From Latilactobacillus sakei (GTDB taxonomy: Bacteria; Bacillota; Bacilli; Lactobacillales; Lactobacillaceae), in contig CP025839.1 in assembly GCA_002953655.1 (NCBI GenBank), forward strand, positions 1,674,001 through 1,738,000: a DNA stretch of 64,000 nucleotides, in the 5' to 3' direction. How positions within the stretch are numbered: the first letter of the stretch is position 1; each line of letters opens with the position of its first letter. A program made the position numbers and the translations under genes. Below, piece by piece: positions 33,139 through 43,545 of this stretch. Below the pieces are notes generated by a model, which did not search any database, was not told the origin of the DNA, and saw only the letters and a program-made list of their open reading frames with translations.

Positions 33139-34501
33139 ATTTTAATACTAATTTGGTTACTGATTCGACGTGCAATGTTTGTGGGAACATGTCCACTGGT
33201 TGTGTGCCTTCTGCTTGGTAACCTTGTGCGGCTAACAAGTCTAAATCACGGGCCAATGTTGCTGGGTTACAGCTGACATAGACCATCTTAGCCGGTTTCA
33301 ATTGACCAACGGCTTCGATAAAGCTTGGTTCCAAGCCTTTACGTGGTGGGTCAACGATTAAAGCATCGACTTGAAGGCCGTCTGTTTGCCATTGGGCCAT
33401 CACATCTTCAGCTTTGCCAAGTGTGAATTCAACGTTATCAATCGCATTGATTTTAGCATTGTGACGTGCATCCATGACAGCTGATTCAACGACTTCAACG
33501 CCATAAACTTGCTTAGCATGTTTAGCCACTGCCAATGAAATTGTCCCGATACCTGAATAAGCATCGATTACTGTTTCATTACCGGTTAATTCAGCTGCTT
33601 CAATTGCCTTTTGGTAAAGGACTTCTGTTTGCACTGGGTTCACTTGGTAGAATGATTGTGCTGAAATTTCAAATTTCAAGCCCATTAATTCGTCACGAAT
33701 AAAATCACGGCCAGCGATTAATTTTGTTTGATCACCGAAAATGACATTGGTTTGAGCCGCATTGACGTTTTGCATGATGCTGACTACTTCTGGAAGAGCC
33801 TTCTTGATTTCGATGGCAATTTCACGAGCAGCAGGTAATTTCTTACTCCGTGTAATGAAGACAATCATCATTTCGTGACTATAATAACCGCGACGGACCA
33901 TGATCGTTCTCAAGACACCCTTATGCGTATCTTCATTGTATGGATCAATGTAGAAACGACGTAAGATATCGCGAACGACTTTGATTGCTTCATCAATCTT
34001 AGGATCTTGGATATAGAAATCTTCCATTGGCATCACTTGGTGACTGTGTTTCCGGTAGAAACCAGTCATTAAGGCCCCATCGATAAACCGAACAGGTACT
34101 TGAGCCTTGTTCCGGTAACCAGTTGGGTCAGTCATCCCCAGTGTTGGTTGGACTGGAATATCTAAATGCGCTTTTTGGAAAACATTTAAGATTTGATTGC
34201 GTTTAAACGTTAATTGGGCTGGGTATGCCAAGTGTTGTAGTGGGGCAATCCCAGTTTGTGAGTAGATATTCGCTTTTGATTCAACACGATCTGGGCTTTT
34301 CTTTAATAAGTTAACCAAACGTGCGAAACCGTATTGTTTGTTGACCTTTGTAACTTCTACTTCGGCTTGTTCATCAGGCAAGACACCTTCGATGAATAAT
34401 GGGTAGTTGTCAACTTTGGCAACGCCCATGCCTTCATAGGTCAAATCCATAATATCAACCGTTAACTTTTCATTTTTTCTTACTGGTGCTTGAATTTTCA
34501 T
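33137..34501 (-). CDS. rlmD: 23S rRNA (uracil-5-)-methyltransferase, RlmD/RumA type, without Fe-S cysteines
   Basis: A 454-residue RNA m5U methyltransferase. An N-terminal TRAM domain (MDLTYEGMGVAKVDNYPLFI) precedes the central domain and a Rossmann methyltransferase domain with DAYSGIGTISLAVAK, VDPPRKGL and the catalytic cysteine in YVSCNPATLARDL. The four cysteines that hold the [4Fe-4S] cluster in E. coli RlmD are absent: the CxxxxxCGGC region reads KANIYSQTGIAPLQHLAY and the later one reads MPMEDFYIQ. Iron-independent folding is likely. Which uridine is modified is inferred. Confidence 0.92.
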   Translation of the reverse strand: MKIQAPVRKNEKLTVDIMDLTYEGMGVAKVDNYPLFIEGVLPDEQAEVEVTKVNKQYGFARLVNLLKKSPDRVESKANIYSQTGIAPLQHLAYPAQLTFKRNQILNVFQKAHLDIPVQPTLGMTDPTGYRNKAQVPVRFIDGALMTGFYRKHSHQVMPMEDFYIQDPKIDEAIKVVRDILRRFYIDPYNEDTHKGVLRTIMVRRGYYSHEMMIVFITRSKKLPAAREIAIEIKKALPEVVSIMQNVNAAQTNVIFGDQTKLIAGRDFIRDELMGLKFEISAQSFYQVNPVQTEVLYQKAIEAAELTGNETVIDAYSGIGTISLAVAKHAKQVYGVEVVESAVMDARHNAKINAIDNVEFTLGKAEDVMAQWQTDGLQVDALIVDPPRKGLEPSFIEAVGQLKPAKMVYVSCNPATLARDLDLLAAQGYQAEGTQPVDMFPQTLHVESVTKLVLK

Positions 34502-34522
34502 AGTAACCTCTTTTTTGTTGTT

Positions 34523-34567
34523 TAAAAAGAGTCTGAAACAAAACTAGGTTTTGCGCCGGACTCTTTT
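34523..34567 (-). terminator. Terminator between dgkB and rlmD
   Basis: AAAAGAGTCTGAAACAAAA pairs imperfectly with TTTTGCGCCGGACTCTTTT around a CTAGG loop; T run on the minus strand. Confidence 0.75.
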
Positions 34568-34583
34568 CGCTTAATAGTTTAGT

Positions 34584-35612
34584 TTAACCTATTTTACCGT
34601 CACCGTCGATATCTTCTTTCGATATTTCTTCGACTTCTTTAACGAATTGATTTTCTGCTGCGAGCTCTTCTGGTGTCTCCGTTGTGATCGCGTGATCCGG
34701 AATCGCTTCTTTATTAACGTACATTTCAATGTGCTGTTGTAAGTTAATAAATGTCATTGGCGCATCGCCACCGTATTCACCATCTAGATTAATCATCATC
34801 TTATCGTTTTTATCAGCTGGTCGCGCCACTAACTTAGACGTCTTCGTATAAATAATCCGTGGGTCATTGACATGCTTTCCACCCTTAATGACAAGCGCCA
34901 TCAAATGAACTAATTCGGCCATATTAGCCGTCTTGACCACGATTAATGAGAAATTACCGTCATCCAATTGTGCGTCAGGCGCAATTTGTTCGAACCCGCC
35001 GACCGAATTCGTCAACCCTAATAGGAATAATGATGCTTGGCCGTCATAAGTCCCCTCATCATATTCAAGGTGCATCTGAATCGGCTTAATCTGAGGCAAC
35101 ATTTCTGCGCCTTTGACAATATACGCTAAATAACCAAAGATTGATTTGAAATCAGAAGGGACTTCATACGTCAACTCTGTCAACAAACCGCCCCCGGCGA
35201 TATTCATGAAATAATTATCGTTTGCTTGACCGATATCCATTTTGAGCGTTTGATTTTTTAAAATCACCTTCGCTGCATCCACTGGATTGTCACGCGGAAT
35301 TTTCAAAGCACGCGCATAATCATTAGTTGTCCCGGCAGGAATAATCGCCATTTTAGGGCGTTTTGTTAGTCCTGCAATCCCGTTGACTACTTCATTGATT
35401 GTGCCATCACCACCGGCGGCAACCACTAAATCAAAGTTATCCTTGGCAGCACGTGTCGCTTCTTTTTGCGCTGATGCTGGTTCAGGTGTTGTTTGATAAG
35501 CGCTCGCTTCATAACCCGCTTGTTCTAAAATATCCAGAATATCAGCAACACTGCGCTTCATTACTTCATGTCCTGAAGTTGGATTATAAATTAACCGTGC
35601 ACGTTTTTGCAT
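34584..35612 (-). CDS. dgkB: Diacylglycerol kinase (DagK/DgkB)
   Basis: A 342-residue lipid kinase that recycles diacylglycerol from lipoteichoic acid synthesis to phosphatidic acid. The N-terminal catalytic domain shows RLIYNPTSGHE and VVAAGGDGTINEVVNGIAG, then IPAGTTNDYARALKIPRDN. The C-terminal ~40 residues are acidic and not part of the core. It follows gatB by about 20 bp, the conserved order gatCAB-dgkB-rlmD of Firmicutes. Confidence 0.93.
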   Translation of the reverse strand: MQKRARLIYNPTSGHEVMKRSVADILDILEQAGYEASAYQTTPEPASAQKEATRAAKDNFDLVVAAGGDGTINEVVNGIAGLTKRPKMAIIPAGTTNDYARALKIPRDNPVDAAKVILKNQTLKMDIGQANDNYFMNIAGGGLLTELTYEVPSDFKSIFGYLAYIVKGAEMLPQIKPIQMHLEYDEGTYDGQASLFLLGLTNSVGGFEQIAPDAQLDDGNFSLIVVKTANMAELVHLMALVIKGGKHVNDPRIIYTKTSKLVARPADKNDKMMINLDGEYGGDAPMTFINLQQHIEMYVNKEAIPDHAITTETPEELAAENQFVKEVEEISKEDIDGDGKIG

Positions 35613-35632
35613 ATGAATCTCCTAATTCTCGA

Positions 35633-37063
35633 TTATCGTTTATTTAATTCAGCCATCAATAAGTCATTAACCACTTTCGGATTGGCTTGACCACGTGTTT
35701 CCTTCATAATCTTACCAACTAAGAAGCCAACTGCCCGGTCTTTACCGTTCTTGAAATCGTCAATTGATTGTTGATTATCGTCAAGGATGCCTGTGATAAT
35801 TGGTGTTAATTTAGCAGGATCTGATAATTGCACCATGCCTTTAGCTTCAACCCATGCTTTTGGATCTGTATCATTTTGGATAATTTCTTGGAAAACCTTT
35901 TTAGCAATCTTCGATGAAATAATCCCGTCTTTGATCAAATTGATCATTTGGGCCAAATGTTCTGGGGTGAGTGCTGTTTCTTGAAGGTCAATTTGCTTGT
36001 CGTTCAAGTAAGCATTCACTTCGCCCATCAACCAGTTAGAAACTTGCTTAGGTGCAGCACCATTGGCAACAGCTGCTTCAAAGAAGTCAGACATTTCCTT
36101 CGTGTTCGTTAAGACACCCGCATCGTATTCTGGTAAACCTAATTCATCAACGTAACGTGTCCGGCGTTTAGCAGGCATTTCAGGCATATTGTCTTGCACT
36201 TCTTTCAACCAGTCATCGCCAATGTGCATTGGTGGTAGATCTGGTTCTGGGAAGTAACGGTAATCATCGGCACCAGATTTAACCCGCATTAAGTAGGTTT
36301 CGCCTGATTTTTCATCAAAACGACGTGTTTCTGGGCGAATTGTTTCACCAGCAATTAAGAGTTGTGATTGACGCTTGATTTCATAAGCCAAACCTAAACG
36401 AACATGATTAAACGAGTTCAAGTTTTTCAATTCTGATTTAACACCATATTGCTTAGCGCCAATTGGTCGCACAGAAATATTGGTATCCACCCGCATTGAA
36501 CCTTCTTCCATCTTAACGTCAGATGCGCCCGTAAATTGAACGATTTGCCGTAAAGTTTCAAGGTAAGCATAGGCTTCTTCAGGTGTTGACATGTCAGGTT
36601 TTGAGACGATTTCGATCAAGGCCGTTCCTTGGCGGTTTAAATCGACGTATGAATAGCCGTCTGAACCATGGGTATTCTTGCCGGCATCTTCTTCGACATG
36701 CAATTCAGCAATCCCGATTTGTTTCTTGTGACCATCAACATCAACTTCGATATAGCCGTCTTTACCAAGTGGTTGTTCGTATTGTGTGATTTGATAAGCC
36801 TTGGGATTATCTGGGTAGAAATAGTTTTTTCGATCAAAATGAGTATCGCGCGCAATATCAGCATGTAACGCTGTTGCAACCATCATCCCCAGTGTATAAG
36901 CCCCCTTATTCAAAGTAGGCAATGTCCCAGGATAACCCCAGTCGATAACATTCGTATTGGTATTAGGTTCTGCACCATAATTAACAGGAGATGGACTGTA
37001 CATTTTTGAGTTGGTTTTTAATTCAATATGCACTTCAAGTCCGATTGTTGTTTCGAAATTCAT
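35633..37063 (-). CDS. gatB: Aspartyl/glutamyl-tRNA amidotransferase subunit B
   Basis: A 476-residue GatB, the kinase/transamidase subunit that activates the mischarged Glu- or Asp-tRNA and receives ammonia from GatA. The start [20 protein letters not shown] and [20 protein letters not shown] are family signatures, and the C-terminal Yqey-like tail domain ([16 protein letters not shown] onward) is complete. It overlaps the gatA stop by one base. Full family length. Confidence 0.97.
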   Translation of the reverse strand: MNFETTIGLEVHIELKTNSKMYSPSPVNYGAEPNTNTNVIDWGYPGTLPTLNKGAYTLGMMVATALHADIARDTHFDRKNYFYPDNPKAYQITQYEQPLGKDGYIEVDVDGHKKQIGIAELHVEEDAGKNTHGSDGYSYVDLNRQGTALIEIVSKPDMSTPEEAYAYLETLRQIVQFTGASDVKMEEGSMRVDTNISVRPIGAKQYGVKSELKNLNSFNHVRLGLAYEIKRQSQLLIAGETIRPETRRFDEKSGETYLMRVKSGADDYRYFPEPDLPPMHIGDDWLKEVQDNMPEMPAKRRTRYVDELGLPEYDAGVLTNTKEMSDFFEAAVANGAAPKQVSNWLMGEVNAYLNDKQIDLQETALTPEHLAQMINLIKDGIISSKIAKKVFQEIIQNDTDPKAWVEAKGMVQLSDPAKLTPIITGILDDNQQSIDDFKNGKDRAVGFLVGKIMKETRGQANPKVVNDLLMAELNKR

Positions 37064-38529
37064 TAGGCTTGTCCTCCTTTAAAGCTTGGTACGTTTTTGT
37101 TAAATTCTGTGGCTTGTTCAAAGGCATAACCGGCACGATAAACTGATTCTTCGTCGAAGGCTTTCCCAATAATTTGTAACCCAACTGGCATGCCATCAAC
37201 AAGACCAGCAGGTACTGACATTGCTGGTAAGCCAGCCATGTTAGCAGGAATCGTTAAGATATCATTCATATACATTGTGACCGGATCTGTGACCTTGTCA
37301 CCTAGTTTGAAGGCAGTTGTTGGGGTTGTAGGACCCACAACTAAATCGTAATCTTCAAAGACTTTTTCAAAATCTTGAATGATTAACGTCCGCATTTGAC
37401 CTGCTTTTTTGAAGTAAGCATCGTAGAAACCTGATGATAACGCAAATGTCCCAAGCATAATCCGCCGTTTCACTTCATCGCCAAAGCCTTCGGAACGTGA
37501 TTTAACGTAAACATCTTCAAGTGTCTTAGCTTCAGGTGAACGGTAACCATAACGAATGCCATCAAAACGTGACAAGTTAGATGAGGCTTCACTTGAAGCG
37601 ATGATGTAGTAAGTTTGAACCGCATATTGAGAATGTGGCAAGCTAACTTCTTCAACTGTTGCACCCAATGACTTAAAGGTTTCAATAGCAGCTTCGATTT
37701 GGGCCTTAACAGCTGGTTCAACACCTTCTGCCATGTATTCTTTGGCCACGGCAATCTTCATGCCCTTGATGTCGCCGTTTAAAACAGCCCGGAAATCAGG
37801 CACTTCGTAGTCAGCACTGGTACTATCTTTTTCATCATGACCACTAATGGCTTGTAAAACAGTTGCATTGTCAGCAACCGTTCGGCTAAAGACCCCGACT
37901 TGATCAAGACTTGAAGCAAAAGCAATGGCACCCCAACGTGACACACGGCCATAAGTTGGTTTGATACCGACAATCCCGTTAAAAGCAGCGGGTTGGCGAA
38001 TTGAACCACCAGTATCTGTCCCTAAAGCAGCCACCACTTCACCAGCGGCAACAGCAGCCGCTGAGCCACCTGAAGAACCACCAGGCACTTTATCCAGGTC
38101 CCAAGGGTTTTTAGTCTTCTTGAAAGCAGACGTTTCCGTTGAAGAACCCATGGCAAATTCATCTAAGTTAGTTTTACCAATCATGATGGCCTTTTTAGCC
38201 TTTAATTTTTCAACAACAGTCGCATCAAAAACAGGTTTGAAGTTAGCAAGCATCTTGCTAGCAGCCGTTGTCGTCACACCGTCTGTCAATAAGTTATCTT
38301 TAATCCCAATTGGCATCCCGGCTAATAAGTTATCAGCATCGATTGGTTGGGCATCAATTTTAGCAGCCGCTTCTTGAGCGCCTTTTTCATCAATTGTTAA
38401 GAAAGCATCAACTTGTTGTTCTTTGGTTTTAATCGTTTCTAATGTATCCGTTACTAATTGACTAGCCGTTAAGTCACCAGCAACTAGTTTGTCATGAACA
38501 CTTTGTAAATCTTCGTTTAAATAATCCAC
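37063..38529 (-). CDS. gatA: Aspartyl/glutamyl-tRNA amidotransferase subunit A
   Basis: A 488-residue amidase-signature enzyme releasing ammonia from glutamine. The catalytic lysine is in [12 protein letters not shown] and the Ser-cisSer pair in [18 protein letters not shown], with [15 protein letters not shown] following. It lies 2 bp from gatC and overlaps gatB by one base, so the three subunits are co-translated. Confidence 0.97.
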   Translation of the reverse strand: MDYLNEDLQSVHDKLVAGDLTASQLVTDTLETIKTKEQQVDAFLTIDEKGAQEAAAKIDAQPIDADNLLAGMPIGIKDNLLTDGVTTTAASKMLANFKPVFDATVVEKLKAKKAIMIGKTNLDEFAMGSSTETSAFKKTKNPWDLDKVPGGSSGGSAAAVAAGEVVAALGTDTGGSIRQPAAFNGIVGIKPTYGRVSRWGAIAFASSLDQVGVFSRTVADNATVLQAISGHDEKDSTSADYEVPDFRAVLNGDIKGMKIAVAKEYMAEGVEPAVKAQIEAAIETFKSLGATVEEVSLPHSQYAVQTYYIIASSEASSNLSRFDGIRYGYRSPEAKTLEDVYVKSRSEGFGDEVKRRIMLGTFALSSGFYDAYFKKAGQMRTLIIQDFEKVFEDYDLVVGPTTPTTAFKLGDKVTDPVTMYMNDILTIPANMAGLPAMSVPAGLVDGMPVGLQIIGKAFDEESVYRAGYAFEQATEFNKNVPSFKGGQA

Positions 38530-38531
38530 GG

Positions 38532-38828
38532 TTAGGCTTCCTCCTTGTCCATGATAGCAGGCACTTTCAATAAGCCATCTGCTGAATCTGGTGCATTCTT
38601 CATTAAAATTTCACGATCTGTCCCTGGTTGGGCAACATCTTCGCGAACAATGTTCTTGAGGCCATTTACATGAGTCGTTACGGGAACACCTGTGGTATCC
38701 ACTTCGTTTAATTCATCAGTCATTTTCATGATGTCGGCAAGTTGTTCAGTGAATTGTTCTAATTGTTCATCACTGAAAGCTAATTTGGAAAGTTCTGCGA
38801 CATGCTGAACTTGTTTTTTATCAATCAT
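38532..38828 (-). CDS. gatC: Aspartyl/glutamyl-tRNA amidotransferase subunit C
   Basis: A 98-residue GatC that stabilises the GatA-GatB complex. Motifs ISKEQV-type [20 protein letters not shown] at the start and the [18 protein letters not shown] tail are typical. First gene of the gatCAB-dgkB run. AAGGGG lies before the ATG. A separate weak promoter lies just upstream, as expected since the opposite-strand gene cuts it off from camS. Confidence 0.95.
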   Translation of the reverse strand: MIDKKQVQHVAELSKLAFSDEQLEQFTEQLADIMKMTDELNEVDTTGVPVTTHVNGLKNIVREDVAQPGTDREILMKNAPDSADGLLKVPAIMDKEEA

Positions 38829-38875
38829 GAGTAAACCCCTTTTCTAATTCAGTCACTATTTATCCATTCTGATTA

Positions 38876-38903
38876 ATTTTACCATATATTACCTTAGATG
38901 AAA
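38876..38903 (-). promoter_or_regulatory. Candidate promoter of gatCAB
   Basis: On the minus strand TTTCAT and TAAAAT are spaced by 16 bp, about 50 bp before gatC. Weak -35. Nothing else is seen in 38829-39060. Confidence 0.4.
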
Positions 38904-39065
38904 GTGACATCACCCGGAATTTGGTCGTTTTCTATAACTTATTCTTGTAATCGTTATCATTAGTTGCTAATTAAAACTTTTTACCCTAATTAGTTTTATC
39001 ATTACTGCCAACAATATATCTTATACAACTGATTAGGACTCGATATTATTCATAACAATGAATGA

Positions 39066-39106
39066 TAGACAACCATACGATTAAAGTTATATAATTGTCT
39101 AGACAA
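39066..39106 (+). promoter_or_regulatory. Promoter and operator-like palindrome of the secreted-protein gene
   Basis: TAGACA and TATAAT (39090-39095) are spaced by 18 bp. The perfect 12-bp palindrome TTGTCTAGACAA (39095-39106) sits at the expected transcription start, a position suited to a repressor. The regulator is unknown. Confidence 0.45.
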
Positions 39107-39157
39107 ATACGTTATAAGAAATAATCATTTAATCATTATTTCAAGGAGGAACTTATT

Positions 39158-39733
39158 ATGACCATTACATCATTTACTCGTTTTTTAGCCGTTGCTAGCC
39201 TTAGCTTATTCGCAGGACTAACAATTCAACAACAATCCGTTTCAGCTGCTACTTCTACTGTCGGTGTTACTTTCTCAGGCATCACCCCAGAAATGCAAGC
39301 AAAAGCCGCCGAAGAACGGGCGGCTGAAGAAGAAGTGAATGATGCTTGGTTAGAAATGGACTTCAATGATGATTCTCCTGTTGAAGTTGAAGAAACTATC
39401 AACGGTCAAACACAACACTATTGGGAATATGCGGATGGCACAACGAGCCAAACTGCACCTGCTGAAACTGGTGATACTGAAGACGTTGCAACAACAACCC
39501 AAACGACCGCTCAACCGGTTGCAGAAGCTGCACCTGCCGTTAGCGAACAACAAACACCAGCAACTACTGCTACTAAACAACCAGCACCTGTTAAAAAAGC
39601 ACAACCTAAAAAAGAAAAATTCAAACCAATGCCAAGTGTTGCAACCATTAAACAACTCACATTTGACTGGGCTTCAGCACAAGTGATGCAGCCCCTAGAA
39701 AAAGTGATTGCACATGCCATTAAAGCCCTCTAA
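39158..39733 (+). CDS. Secreted low-complexity protein of unknown function
   Basis: A 191-residue protein with a clear Sec signal peptide (FLAVASLSLFAGLTI core, cleavage likely after SVSA near residue 30). The mature part has an acidic first third (EERAAEEEVNDAWLEMDF), a T/Q/A/P-rich linker (residues ~95-145), a short basic stretch (KKAQPKKEKFK) and a C-terminal amphipathic helix. No LPXTG, LysM or catalytic motif. It is on the opposite strand inside the otherwise conserved pcrA-ligA-camS/gatCAB block, flanked by its own promoter and terminator, which suggests a late insertion. Confidence 0.75.
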   Translation: MTITSFTRFLAVASLSLFAGLTIQQQSVSAATSTVGVTFSGITPEMQAKAAEERAAEEEVNDAWLEMDFNDDSPVEVEETINGQTQHYWEYADGTTSQTAPAETGDTEDVATTTQTTAQPVAEAAPAVSEQQTPATTATKQPAPVKKAQPKKEKFKPMPSVATIKQLTFDWASAQVMQPLEKVIAHAIKAL

Positions 39734-39734
39734 T

Positions 39735-39786
39735 TAAAAAAAGCCCCCGCTAATCACCTATTAAGGTGATTAGCGGGGGCTTTTTG
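39735..39786. terminator. Bidirectional terminator between secreted-protein gene and camS
   Basis: AAAGCCCCCGCTAATCACCT pairs perfectly with its complement, with A and T runs on both sides. Confidence 0.92.
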
Positions 39787-39802
39787 AATACTTTATTTAA
39801 TA

Positions 39803-40930
39803 TTAATAACTGCCAAAGACATGTGTCGTAAAGCCCTTGCTCCCTGATGCACGTCCAACATAGGCTTGCATCCCTTCCGCCGATGTAATTGAGATATCCA
39901 GCGGAATATTACGTGGTAAATACTTATCCGCGGCTGTCGCAATATACTGTGTAAAACTCATAATTTCCGTTTCACTGTAGAATTGCGTATTAACCGTGAT
40001 ATTCATACCTGCTAAGACGCCTTCTTCATAATGCGTCTGAGCGGTCACACCACTTAAGTTCGGGAAGAACGTTTCAACTTGTGTTTTAAAACTGTTAAAA
40101 GCTGTCGCGTCGTCTTGATTAATTGCTTTTTCATCATTTACCACTGGTAGTACCTGATTTTCCTGATTCAATTCGTGCCATGAATCAATCGTCGTGCTGC
40201 CTTTTTTGCTGACCCCATAAGCGAAGAATGTGCCACCAACTAAACTATCCTTAGGGGCTTGTTTATAAAGCCCGATGACAATTGTCGTATCGCTGAGGCC
40301 CTTCTTTTGACGCATCCGGCTTAAAACCTTGTTAGCCATTTGTTTGCCTTGTTGGGTCATCATTGCTTTTGAAATCTTCGTTTCAAACGTTGCACCGTAT
40401 TGTTCCTTGGTATAATAATCAACTTGATTCATCCCTAGGCCAATACTCATGCCCTTCATACTGCCATCTTCGCCTAAATAATCTTGTTCCAATATCTGTT
40501 GAAGGTAAATTGGATTCCGTTTATTTGGATCTTTTTGACCATTATCCTCGGGGTTTAAGCCCTCTGTATTTGTTTTTGATTTACGTGCTAACCATTTTTG
40601 CGCTTGAGCGGTCTTTAAACTTTGCCCTTCTTGGAAAACATATTTTGAAGTTGGAAATTGTTCTTTGGATAGTTTAAGAAGCCCACTCTCAAGACTCTTA
40701 ACATCAAAAGAGGTATTACTCTGTTGCGTTGTTAATCCTCGAGTCTGACTAGTTTTATACTGACCATTATCAATTACGCCTTCATACATACTATCGGTCA
40801 CTTTACCCGTTGTTTGTAATTTTTTAGTCGCTTTACTACTTGAACTCGATGAAGTGCCTGGAAGACTTGTGCAACCTGCTAACAATAAAAGAGTTGCTGC
40901 TGCAACGACCCATATTTTATACTTTGCCAC
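39803..40930 (-). CDS. camS: CamS family lipoprotein
   Basis: A 375-residue lipoprotein; the lipobox is LLLLAGCTS with cysteine near residue 20, followed by a serine-rich linker (SSSSSSKATKK). The rest matches the CamS family, whose signal peptide gives the sex pheromone cAM373 in enterococci; the role of the protein itself is unclear. Conserved segments include YLQQILEQDYLGEDGSMKGM and THVFGSY at the end. It follows ligA, the standard pcrA-ligA-camS order. Confidence 0.92.
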   Translation of the reverse strand: MAKYKIWVVAAATLLLLAGCTSLPGTSSSSSSKATKKLQTTGKVTDSMYEGVIDNGQYKTSQTRGLTTQQSNTSFDVKSLESGLLKLSKEQFPTSKYVFQEGQSLKTAQAQKWLARKSKTNTEGLNPEDNGQKDPNKRNPIYLQQILEQDYLGEDGSMKGMSIGLGMNQVDYYTKEQYGATFETKISKAMMTQQGKQMANKVLSRMRQKKGLSDTTIVIGLYKQAPKDSLVGGTFFAYGVSKKGSTTIDSWHELNQENQVLPVVNDEKAINQDDATAFNSFKTQVETFFPNLSGVTAQTHYEEGVLAGMNITVNTQFYSETEIMSFTQYIATAADKYLPRNIPLDISITSAEGMQAYVGRASGSKGFTTHVFGSY

Positions 40931-41012
40931 TGAGAATGGTGCCTCCTTAATTCCGATTAAAGCGCGTTAAGTAAATTAAACGCGCGCTCTTGGTTATTAT
41001 ACCGAACTTTAC

Positions 41013-43067
<2,055 letters not shown>

Positions 43068-43070
43068 TTA

Positions 43071-43545
43071 AAACGTGCTTTTTGTGGTAACAACTTCCGC
43101 TTAATCTTAAAACCTTGATTAAGTGCTATTTTGTATTAAGGCTCAGTTGCTAAACACAACAAAAAGACACTCTGATTTTAAACGTGTTCCAGCAGGCATA
43201 TTTCTGTGCTTAACAAAATTTGCCAAATCGTCGATTACATCGTCAATTCGTCAAATCCAGTTAATGCTCAAAATATAGGCGCCTACCGTCGCACTCTGAT
43301 TTTAAACGTGCTCCGGCAGACATACGCTTCCGGTTAGTTACATACCGCAAACCACCGGCTTTGCCGGTTATTCACGATATGCCACTAATCCTCAATGCAT
43401 AAACGCCTGTCGTCGCACTCTGATTTTGAAACGTGCTTTTTCCGACATCTTCTTCCGGTTAGCGTCATCAGTCAGCTCACCGACGTTGTCGGTAATCCGC
43501 CTGATGATGCTAATCCTCAGAAGATAACCGTCGGCAACGCACTTT
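43071..43545 (-). repeat. Array of four intergenic palindrome elements between pcrA and ligA
   Basis: Units at 43071-43179, 43180-43303, 43304-43428 and 43429-43545, separated by nothing. Each reads AAACGTG...CACTCT on the plus strand, that is AGAGTG first when read from pcrA. The pcrA TAA overlaps the last unit. In the fourth unit CCGACATCTTCT pairs with AGAAGATAACCGTCGG, GGTTAGC with GCTAATCC, and ACCGACG with GTCGGT. The array is all that lies in this 497-bp gap and would be part of a pcrA-ligA read-through transcript. Confidence 0.85.

Noticed and set aside
37470-37754. Opposite-frame open frames inside gatA, gatB and other housekeeping genes
   Set aside because: They are antisense or shifted shadows of well supported genes with no ribosome site or family resemblance.
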